Positions 1 to 4,228 of a stretch of 5,434 nucleotides of DNA are shown here, one piece after another. Numbering within the stretch: the first letter of the stretch is position 1; each line of letters opens with the position of its first letter. This DNA comes from Caldifarciminota bacterium (GTDB lineage: Bacteria > WOR-3 > Hydrothermia > WGAB01). Where the stretch lies: assembly GCA_015489295.1 (NCBI GenBank), contig WGAB01000148.1:1-5434 (forward strand), in the 5' to 3' direction. Under the pieces are notes generated by a model, which searched no databases, had not been told where the DNA came from, and saw only the letters and a program-made list of their open reading frames with translations. The position numbers and the translations under genes were made by a program.

Positions 1-266
1 TAGTTGTACTCCGGGAAGCGGAGGAAGCCGAAGCCCTCCGGCAGGATCTGGAGCACGCCTTCGCGGATCGGGGTTTCGGGTTCCTTCTTGTACTTTTCGG
101 CGATGGCAGCCAGGATTTTTTCAATGAGTTCCGCCTTTCGGAGGCTGGAGTAGTTCGGGATTTCCAGCTCCTTGGCGATCTCGTAAAGTTCTACCACCTT
201 TTTCTTTTCCAGGTCGGCCTGGGTGAGTTCCTTCAAGGGTTTGGTTGCCTCCTGGGTGGTTTCCAT
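1..266 (-). CDS. rho: Transcription termination factor Rho, N-terminal part (gene runs off the left edge)
   Basis: Only the first 88 codons are present; the gene continues beyond base 1. Rho is the hexameric RNA-dependent ATPase that ends transcription of untranslated RNA in bacteria. The visible part matches the family order. Residues about 11-60 form the helical Rho N-terminal (SAP-like) domain, with LKELTQADLEKKKVVELYEI and the SLRKAELIEKIL motif. From about residue 69 comes the start of the cold-shock-like RNA-binding domain, REGVLQILPEGFGFLRFPEY, close to the classic GVLEILQDGFGFLR of known Rho proteins. The ATPase motifs lie outside the window. The ATG at 266 follows a purine-rich site (AGGGGGTGA) inside the 20-nt gap after the HD-domain gene, so Rho looks like the last visible gene of the operon starting near 2904. 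No separate promoter is evident in that gap. Identification is firm; whether the full protein carries insertions cannot be seen. Confidence 0.94.
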   Translation of the reverse strand, partial: METTQEATKPLKELTQADLEKKKVVELYEIAKELEIPNYSSLRKAELIEKILAAIAEKYKKEPETPIREGVLQILPEGFGFLRFPEYN

Positions 267-286
267 GGGTTTTCACCCCCTTTGGT

Positions 287-952
287 TCAGGTCATTTTGG
301 TTTTGTTGATGTACAGGTCAAACCGGCACTTCAGCACCTTCGCCGCCTTGGCTGCGATGAGCATCCGCGACAGGAAGATCTGGAAGTACTCCATCACCGG
401 AGCGATGGAGGTGTCGATCTTGATGTCGTAGTACACGCGGGGCGGACTGCTGGAGGTGTCCACCCGCACGTGGGACGCGATGGCCGCGTAGTTCACGCGG
501 TCGTGGATGTCGCTGCGGATGTCGCCCCGGGGGCGTACCCGGGAGCGGTGCACGTCCGACTTGTCGGCCAGGATCAGGGCAGCGGAAATCGGGGTGGCGG
601 GCAGGCCGTCCTCCTCGTGGTGGTTGCCGATGGCCCGCACCACCTCGATGGTTTCCTCAAAGGGCATGCCCATCTCGGTGAGCACGTGGAAGGCGAGCAC
701 GCCGCCGGTTTGGGCGTGGTGTTCCCGATTCAGCAGGTTGCCGATGTCGTGCAGGTATCCGGCGATCTCGGCGAGTTCCGCGGTCCGCCGGGGATAGCCC
801 AGTTGCCGCAGGATATAGCCTGCGCGTTTGGCCACGAGTTTGACATGCCGCAGGCCGTGCTCGGTGTAGCCCAGGGCGGCGAGCTGGGCGTCGGCGCTCT
901 GGATCATGTACTGCACGCGAGGGTTGGCGATCACGTCCCGGGGTTTGACCAT
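287..952 (-). CDS. HD-domain metal-dependent phosphohydrolase family protein
   Basis: 221-residue soluble protein with no signal peptide or membrane segment. The N-terminal two thirds is an HD domain: H36 (RHV), the H68-D69 doublet in AGYLHDIGN, H78/H79 in NREHHAQTGG, H111-H112 in GNHHEE, and D130 in ALILADKSDVHRSRVR. Having both the HD pair and the later histidines is typical of HD proteins able to hold two metal ions, so hydrolysis of a phosphate ester or nucleotide is likely; the substrate is unknown. Residues about 148-221 form a second conserved-looking part (DRVNYAAI, then VMEYFQIFLSRMLIAAKAA). I recall this architecture from uncharacterised HD proteins of thermophilic bacteria. The ATG at 952 follows GAGGTGA at good spacing. 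It begins 25 nt after the GGGPS stop and ends 20 nt before rho, so it is cotranscribed with both. A link to lipid metabolism or to Rho is only suggested by position. Confidence 0.85.
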   Translation of the reverse strand: MVKPRDVIANPRVQYMIQSADAQLAALGYTEHGLRHVKLVAKRAGYILRQLGYPRRTAELAEIAGYLHDIGNLLNREHHAQTGGVLAFHVLTEMGMPFEETIEVVRAIGNHHEEDGLPATPISAALILADKSDVHRSRVRPRGDIRSDIHDRVNYAAIASHVRVDTSSSPPRVYYDIKIDTSIAPVMEYFQIFLSRMLIAAKAAKVLKCRFDLYINKTKMT

Positions 953-977
953 GGTTCACCTCAAAAAGGGCCGGGGG

Positions 978-1691
978 TTACAGCAGTTCCAGGAGGTCGG
1001 GATTCTCCTCCAGGGCTGTGCCCACCACGGCCAGATCGGCCCCGGCCTGAAGAGCCGTTTCCACCTGTTCCCGGGTTCGCAGGCCACCGCCCACGATCAG
1101 GGGCAGGGGCACCGTCTCCTTGACGGCCCGGATCACCTGAGCGGGCACGGGCTCGCGGGCACCGGATCCTCCTTCCAGGTACACGGCCTTCATGCCCATG
1201 TAGTAGGCGGCCAGGGCATGGGCCACTACGATTTCCGGCTTGTTCCGGGGAATGGGCCGCGTGAAGGACACATACTCCACCGCCGTATAGGCCCCGGATT
1301 CCACCAGGATGTACGCCGTGGCGATGGCTTCCATGCCGTAATGGCGAATCAAGGGGGCCGCCTTCACATGTTCCCCAATCAAGAGTTCCGGGTTCCGTCC
1401 GCTGACCATCACGAGATAAAGGAGAGCATCTGCCTTGGGTGTGAGTTGTACCACGCTCCCCGGGAACAGGATGACGGGTTTACGGCATTTATTTTTGACC
1501 CTTTCCACAAAGGTGTCAAGCCCGGGGGACATGAGGATGCTGGTGCCCACAAGCACCGCCCGCACCCGGGGCGAGTCGTTCAAGAGGGGCAGCAGACGGT
1601 CCAGATGTCGATGGTCCGACCGATCCGGGTCCAAAAGCACCAGAATGCCCTTTTCAGGTGCCGAGAATACGCTCCTGTAGATACCGGACAA
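978..1691 (-). CDS. Geranylgeranylglyceryl phosphate synthase / PcrB-family prenyltransferase (TTG start)
   Basis: 237-residue (beta/alpha)8-barrel enzyme of the GGGPS/PcrB family. The family joins a polyprenyl diphosphate to sn-glycerol 1-phosphate through an ether bond, the first committed step of archaeal-type lipids; Bacillus PcrB uses heptaprenyl diphosphate. Visible motifs are LLDPDR (19-24, Mg-binding aspartate region), VGTS (48-51), LFPGS (75-79), SGRNPELLIG (97-106), AYILVESG (126-133), YLEGGSGA (171-178, phosphate/glycerol site) and VGGGLRT (200-206), with VVGTALEE (222-229) near the end. SGRNP, YILV and YLEGGSGA are closer to group II (bacterial and some archaeal) members than to Bacillus PcrB. 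The start is a TTG at 1691: no in-frame ATG occurs before residue 54, and a very strong GGGGAGGAGG site precedes it. The first 38 nt overlap the 3' end of the reductase gene in another frame, implying translational coupling. The family is clear; the chain length of the prenyl substrate cannot be read from the sequence. Confidence 0.92.
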   Translation of the reverse strand: MSGIYRSVFSAPEKGILVLLDPDRSDHRHLDRLLPLLNDSPRVRAVLVGTSILMSPGLDTFVERVKNKCRKPVILFPGSVVQLTPKADALLYLVMVSGRNPELLIGEHVKAAPLIRHYGMEAIATAYILVESGAYTAVEYVSFTRPIPRNKPEIVVAHALAAYYMGMKAVYLEGGSGAREPVPAQVIRAVKETVPLPLIVGGGLRTREQVETALQAGADLAVVGTALEENPDLLELL

Positions 1692-2862
1692 GGGTCCTCC
1701 TCCCCTTCTTCAAAAGAAAGGCCAAAAGGCCAGGACGGGCCTTCAGCGCCAGGCGCACCAGGTGGAAGGCCTCGGGGGAACCCAACTCCTGGCCGTCAAA
1801 AACCGGCTTCAGCGATCGGGCCAGATAGGCCAGATCCCGGTCGTTGAGGTCCAGGTAAACGTCCCGGAGATGGGCCGAAAGCGACTGGTACGGCCCGTAG
1901 GTGGCCCAGAACCGCTGGGGATACCGGGCCAGGAACTCGGCGTCCAGGCGGTCGGCGGCCAGGGCTTCCGCGGCCACCTCGCCGGCCACACGGCCGGAAT
2001 CCAGGGCCGGCGGAATGCCGCCGCCCGACAGCGGATCCGCCAGGCGGGCGGCATCGCCCACCACCATGACCCGGTCGCCCACGAGGTCCATGCGGTGGCC
2101 TCCGGTGGGCACCACACTGGCAATCTCACCCAGCACCCGGCCTCCCGGGAACCGCTGGGCCACGAACCGGAAGGTATACTCCCGGGCCTGTTCCTCGTCG
2201 CCGAGGATCCCCACGCCCACATTGGCCAGCCCCTTTTCCTTGGGGAACACCCAGGCGTAACCTCCGGGGGCCACCTCCTGGCCCACGGCGATCTCCAGGC
2301 GGGTAGCCCCGATGTCCGGATGGGCCAGCAGCACCTGGTGACACCGGTGAATGTCCCGGGGTTCCAGGTCCAGGTTCAGGCCCAGGCTGCGGCCGATCAC
2401 CGAGCCGGGGCCGTCGGCACCGATCACCAGTCGGGCATCCACCCGTTTCTCCCGACCCCGGTGCTGGTACACCACCTCTATCCCGTCTGCGGTGCGTTCT
2501 GCCCGCAGGGCCCGGGCTCCGGTTTGCAGTTCTGCGCCCGCCAGCACGGCTTCGTTCACCAGGTGCCGATCGAACACCTTACGCTCCAGGATGTACCCCA
2601 CGCCGGGGGTCCGCACTTCAAAGGAGAGGTCTTCGGGGGCCAGGAGCCGCACGGATTCAATGGGGGCGGAGATCCAGCGGGGATCGGCCGGTGCTGCGGT
2701 CACCAGCGATCGGTGGGAAATGCCCTCCGCACAGGGGATGTACTGGGCCACGCTCCGCTGTCGTTCCAGGAGCAGAACGCGAAACCCTCGGGAGGCCAAA
2801 ACCCGGGCCGCCGACGCACCCGCGGGGCCGGCACCGACAACGATAGCGTCAAAGGTCTTCAC
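1654..2862 (-). CDS. Geranylgeranyl reductase family flavoprotein (archaeal lipid type, GTG start)
   Basis: 402-residue FAD-dependent oxidoreductase. Archaeal members saturate the isoprenoid chains of (di)geranylgeranylglyceryl phospholipids; plant and phototroph homologues (ChlP) act on chlorophyll side chains. The FAD Rossmann motif GAGPAGASAA is at 10-19 with the acidic ribose-binding E33. IPCAEGIS (42-49) matches the cysteine motif near the active site of archaeal reductases, often CGEG; here Ala replaces Gly. Further motifs are VIGADGPGS (146-154), the family signature YAWVFPKEKGLANVGVG (202-218, the Y-x-W-x-F-P...G-x-G pattern) and VVGDAARLADPLSGGGI (267-283, second FAD motif). No signal peptide is present. 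The start is a GTG at 2862 with GGAGTGA upstream; no in-frame ATG gives a better start. It is the first gene of the operon, about 42 nt below a good promoter, and overlaps the GGGPS gene, which strongly supports a lipid role rather than a pigment one. The electron donor is unknown. Confidence 0.92.
   Translation of the reverse strand: MKTFDAIVVGAGPAGASAARVLASRGFRVLLLERQRSVAQYIPCAEGISHRSLVTAAPADPRWISAPIESVRLLAPEDLSFEVRTPGVGYILERKVFDRHLVNEAVLAGAELQTGARALRAERTADGIEVVYQHRGREKRVDARLVIGADGPGSVIGRSLGLNLDLEPRDIHRCHQVLLAHPDIGATRLEIAVGQEVAPGGYAWVFPKEKGLANVGVGILGDEEQAREYTFRFVAQRFPGGRVLGEIASVVPTGGHRMDLVGDRVMVVGDAARLADPLSGGGIPPALDSGRVAGEVAAEALAADRLDAEFLARYPQRFWATYGPYQSLSAHLRDVYLDLNDRDLAYLARSLKPVFDGQELGSPEAFHLVRLALKARPGLLAFLLKKGRRTLVRYLQERILGT
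1696..1705 (-). promoter_or_regulatory. Strong Shine-Dalgarno deciding the TTG start of the GGGPS gene
   Basis: On the minus strand GGGGAGGAGG lies 4 nt (from the last GGAGG) or 7 nt (from GGGGAGG) before TTG at 1691. It sits inside the last coding codons of the upstream reductase gene, so the reductase C-terminal residues (around LLKKGRRTLVRYLQ) are partly dictated by this ribosome site. It is the main reason to accept a TTG start. Confidence 0.75.
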
Positions 2863-2910
2863 GGGTTCACTCCGGGATGGCTCCCCCTACCCCCTTGCCG
2901 TTGGGCTTCA

Positions 2911-2939
2911 ACTATACGGCTTCCCCGGGTCCCTGCCAA
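2911..2939 (-). promoter_or_regulatory. Sigma-70-type promoter of the lipid/HD/rho operon
   Basis: Read on the minus strand: -35 TTGGCA (2939-2934), a spacer of exactly 17 nt, and -10 TATAGT (2916-2911). Each hexamer differs from consensus by one base. The expected start site is near 2902-2904, giving a leader of about 40 nt that contains the GGAGTGA ribosome site before the GTG at 2862. This is the best sigma-70-type promoter in the window and lies in the 150-nt gap between the secreted-protein gene and the reductase gene. It supports an operon starting at the reductase. Confidence 0.72.
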
Positions 2940-2952
2940 ACCCGAACCCGGG
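2924..2952. repeat. Inverted repeat CCCGGGT / ACCCGGG flanking the -35 box
   Basis: Two perfect 7-bp arms, CCCGGGT at 2924-2930 and ACCCGGG at 2946-2952, are separated by 15 nt that contain the -35 box TGCCAA (2934-2939). The arm centres are 22 nt apart, about two helical turns, so both arms face the same side of the DNA. This geometry suits a dimeric regulator, but the GC-rich arms could arise by chance. Confidence 0.35.
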
Positions 2953-2967
2953 AAAACTCGGGAAAAC
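2950..2967. repeat. Direct repeat GGGAAAAC x2 at 10-nt period, upstream of the -35 box
   Basis: GGGAAAAC occurs at 2950-2957 and again at 2960-2967, one helical turn apart. On the minus strand the nearer copy ends 10 nt before the -35 hexamer. In-phase repeats at this place can serve as activator sites or, because of the T-runs on the minus strand, as an UP-like element. No matching regulator is visible. Confidence 0.35.
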
Positions 2968-2974
2968 GCTGCTT

Positions 2975-2988
2975 CCTGCTTTTGCAGG
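2975..2988 (-). terminator. Possible weak terminator hairpin after the secreted-protein gene
   Basis: On the minus strand CCTGC-AAAA-GCAGG forms a 5-bp stem with a 4-nt loop, starting 24 nt after the stop codon at 3013. The downstream TTTT lies 8 nt beyond the stem rather than directly next to it, so this is not a classical intrinsic terminator. It could instead protect the 3' end of the transcript, with Rho doing the termination. Confidence 0.3.
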
Positions 2989-3012
2989 GGGTCTCCGTTC
3001 CCGTGGGGCGGC

Positions 3013-3630
3013 CTACTCGCTGTACTCCACCAGCTCGAGCTCGGTGTAGCCGCCCTCGTCGTTCACCATCTTCTGGTACAGGGGCAGGGCAATCCCCTTG
3101 GCCACGCAGAGTTCGTACTGTACCTGGCCGTTGGTTTTGACCACCAGGTGCCGCCCGGTCTGGCCGGCATAGGAGCACTCATCGGGGATGGCGTACTCCA
3201 CGGTGTTGCCCTGGTCGTCCTTGAACTTGCTGATGGTACCCACCTCCCAGTTGCCCAGGGTGACGGCGGAAAAGGCGAAGGTGCCGAAGAACTGGGCGAA
3301 CAGGGTGGCGGTCAAAGGTGCCAGCCAGGGGTTCATCATGGTCTGGAACAGCAGCATGCCGCCGACGCTCTTGGGGTCTTCCGTGGTGGTGGTAAAGGAT
3401 CCCTCGCTGTCCCCGAATTTGCCCTCGAAGTGGATCCGGTACTTGTCGCCCTGCTTCTGGATGTCGATCACGTAGGAGCCGGTGGTCACGGTGCCGTCGG
3501 GATCCTTCTGGGTGAGGGTGTACTTGAAGTGTTCGGTGCCCTTGAAGGCGTAGGGGGTCCAGTAGGGCTCAGCGGCCCACAGCACGGCGGATACCAACAG
3601 CAGCGCCGAAAGGCTCAAAAGTTTCTTCAT
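3013..3630 (-). CDS. Uncharacterised secreted protein with Sec signal peptide
   Basis: 205 residues; I do not recognise the family. Residues 1-20 (MKKLLSLSALLLVSAVLWAA) form a Sec signal peptide with two lysines and a hydrophobic core. Cleavage is likely near A19/A20, and no lipobox cysteine is present. Residues about 28-83 look beta-rich and amphipathic (FKYTLTQKDPDG, GSYVIDIQKQGDKYRIHFEG). Residues about 91-125 are unusually hydrophobic, with many Phe and Met (FQTMMNPWLAPLTATLFAQF), and could be a membrane- or lipid-contacting helix pair. The C-terminal third contains Cys152 and Cys175, a possible disulfide. The beta-then-hydrophobic pattern loosely recalls lipid-carrier or DUF3108-like envelope proteins, but that is a guess. 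The start at 3630 is set by a near-perfect AAGGAGGTGAC; an 18-residue longer frame is less likely. It begins 16 nt after the Fe-S scaffold stop, so the two are probably cotranscribed. Confidence 0.86.
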   Translation of the reverse strand: MKKLLSLSALLLVSAVLWAAEPYWTPYAFKGTEHFKYTLTQKDPDGTVTTGSYVIDIQKQGDKYRIHFEGKFGDSEGSFTTTTEDPKSVGGMLLFQTMMNPWLAPLTATLFAQFFGTFAFSAVTLGNWEVGTISKFKDDQGNTVEYAIPDECSYAGQTGRHLVVKTNGQVQYELCVAKGIALPLYQKMVNDEGGYTELELVEYSE

Positions 3631-3633
3631 GGC

Positions 3634-3644
3634 GTCACCTCCTT
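3634..3644 (-). promoter_or_regulatory. Near-perfect Shine-Dalgarno fixing the start of the secreted-protein gene
   Basis: AAGGAGGTGAC on the minus strand, with AGGAGG ending 8 nt before the ATG at 3630. It fills most of the 16-nt gap after the scaffold gene stop. It rules in the signal-peptide start and argues against the in-frame ATG at 3684, which would lie inside the scaffold gene. Confidence 0.8.
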
Positions 3645-3646
3645 CT

Positions 3647-4045
3647 TTATTCCAGGTCTTCGTCACGCACCTTGTCCAGCCCATAGACAGCGGCCTTGGC
3701 CACCTTCAGGCTCAGAAGGGCACACTTCAGGCGCGTGGGGCCGATGGGAATCCCCAGCGCCTCCAGGAGGTCGTCCTTTTTGAGTTGCTTCACGTAGTCC
3801 AGGGGTTTGCCCTTGATCATCTCGGTGAGAATGGAAGCCGAGGCCTGGCTGATGGTGCAGCCATGGCCAGAGAACTTCACGTCCACAATGCGGCCGTCCT
3901 TTACGCGGAAGTCCATGCGGATTTCGTCGCCACAGAGCGGGTTGCCGTCGTGCGCGGTGAGATCAGGGTTTTCCAGCGTGCCCCGGTTCCGGGGGTTCTT
4001 GTAATGGTCCAGAATGTGCTCCACATAGATGTCAAAGTCTGCCAT
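3647..4045 (-). CDS. sufU: Fe-S cluster assembly scaffold, SufU/IscU-type
   Basis: 132-residue scaffold on which Fe-S clusters are built from cysteine-desulfurase sulfur. The three cluster/metal-ligand cysteines are C38 in GNPLCGDEI, C63 in GHGCTISQASAS and C108 in RLKCALLSL, with the conserved D40 after the first. The start FDIYVEHILDHYKNPRNRG is typical of the family. GCTISQASAS and Lys before the third Cys resemble SufU-like proteins, and the LPPVK motif used by the HscA chaperone is absent. However, the C63-C108 spacing (45) is near that of E. coli IscU and lacks the roughly 18-residue insertion of Bacillus SufU, so the symbol is provisional. ATG 4045 is chosen because homology begins there; the frame remains open to ATG 4171 but that extension does not resemble the family. 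No Shine-Dalgarno is near ATG 4045. No desulfurase or sufBCD gene is in the window. Confidence 0.93.
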   Translation of the reverse strand: MADFDIYVEHILDHYKNPRNRGTLENPDLTAHDGNPLCGDEIRMDFRVKDGRIVDVKFSGHGCTISQASASILTEMIKGKPLDYVKQLKKDDLLEALGIPIGPTRLKCALLSLKVAKAAVYGLDKVRDEDLE

Positions 4046-4051
4046 GTCTTG

Positions 4052-4057
4052 ATTATA
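4052..4057 (-). promoter_or_regulatory. Perfect -10 box (TATAAT) giving a probable leaderless mRNA for the Fe-S scaffold gene
   Basis: TATAAT on the minus strand (4057-4052) is followed by CAAGAC (4051-4046) and then the ATG at 4045. With a usual -12 to -7 box, position +1 falls on the A of the start codon. The 17-nt-spaced -35 position (TTCTGT) is a poor match to consensus, and no close Shine-Dalgarno is present. Leaderless genes with a -10 box directly before the start codon are known from Deinococcus-Thermus and other bacteria. Confidence 0.6.
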
Positions 4058-4115
4058 CCCTGACCACCGCGTGCACAGAAACGGGGCAGCCCGTCCGCGC
4101 CGGGCGACGGCAGAA

Positions 4116-4132
4116 TGCACAAAAATTGTGCA
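4116..4132. promoter_or_regulatory. 17-bp perfect palindrome TGCACAA-AAA-TTGTGCA, candidate operator
   Basis: Perfect 7-bp arms with a 3-nt A spacer lie in the divergent gap. The core TGCAC-N7-GTGCA has the same spacing as NtrC sites such as those at the enteric glnA promoter. It sits about 70-87 nt upstream of the putative scaffold start and about 80-95 nt upstream of the putative start of the lipoprotein gene, so it could serve either direction. A further half-site, TGCACA, occurs at 4072-4077 near the scaffold -35 region. The regulator is unknown. Confidence 0.5.
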
Positions 4133-4163
4133 CTTCGAGGGTGACTTCCGCCGTTTCCCCTTG

Positions 4164-4179
4164 GGAATCATAGGATTCC
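4164..4179. repeat. Inverted repeat GGAATC-ATAG-GATTCC
   Basis: Perfect 6-bp arms (4164-4169 and 4174-4179) with a 4-nt spacer, partly overlapped by the 8-bp palindrome TTCCGGAA (4176-4183). It lies just upstream of the -24/-12-like element. It may be a second operator; it is not followed by a T-run and is not a terminator. Confidence 0.35.
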
Positions 4180-4184
4180 GGAAA

Positions 4185-4199
4185 CGGCAGGAACCTTGC
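4185..4199 (+). promoter_or_regulatory. Possible sigma-54 (-24/-12) promoter for the lipoprotein gene
   Basis: CGGCAG-GAACC-TTGC follows the sigma-54 pattern TGGCAC-N5-TTGC: GG (4186-4187) and GC (4198-4199) are exactly 10 nt apart and TTGC is intact. A start near 4211 would leave a short leader just holding AAAGGAGG (4213-4220) before the ATG at 4229. I found no convincing sigma-70 promoter for this gene on the plus strand. GG-N10-GC is not rare in GC-rich DNA, so the call is tentative. Confidence 0.35.
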
Positions 4200-4228
4200 C
4201 TTTCTCCCGGGCAAAGGAGGTTGGTTCC

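Noticed and set aside
245..1847. Long plus-strand open frames at 245-1123 and 906-1847
   Set aside because: They run opposite the HD and GGGPS genes, which have clear motifs and ribosome sites; the antisense translations have no recognisable domain.
2941..2962. CCCGA/TCGGG stem with a 12-nt loop as an intrinsic terminator
   Set aside because: The 5-bp stem and long loop are weak, only three T follow on the minus strand, and it overlaps the elements upstream of the operon promoter.
3631..3684. An 18-residue extension of the secreted protein from ATG 3684
   Set aside because: It would overlap the scaffold gene, hide the signal peptide, and ignore the near-perfect Shine-Dalgarno at 3634-3644.
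1762..3783. A 673-codon open frame on the plus strand opposite the reductase and secreted-protein genes
   Set aside because: It is antisense to a reductase with intact family motifs, its translation is low-complexity (Gly, His, Gln, Val rich), and it has no family match. GC-rich codon bias on the minus strand explains the lack of stops.
4091..4110. CCGTC/GACGG inverted repeat in the divergent gap
   Set aside because: Short arms in very GC-rich sequence with an imperfect interior; no T-run follows, and it could easily occur by chance.
4046..4171. A 42-residue N-terminal extension of the Fe-S scaffold from ATG 4171
   Set aside because: The extension is Arg/Pro/Ser rich, unlike any IscU/SufU N-terminus, and would run through the palindrome and the TATAAT box. 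It is not conserved family sequence.
4196..4228. An 11-residue longer lipoprotein start at 4196
   Set aside because: ATG 4229 has AAAGGAGG at 8-nt spacing and starts a normal lipoprotein signal peptide; the longer start has no ribosome site.
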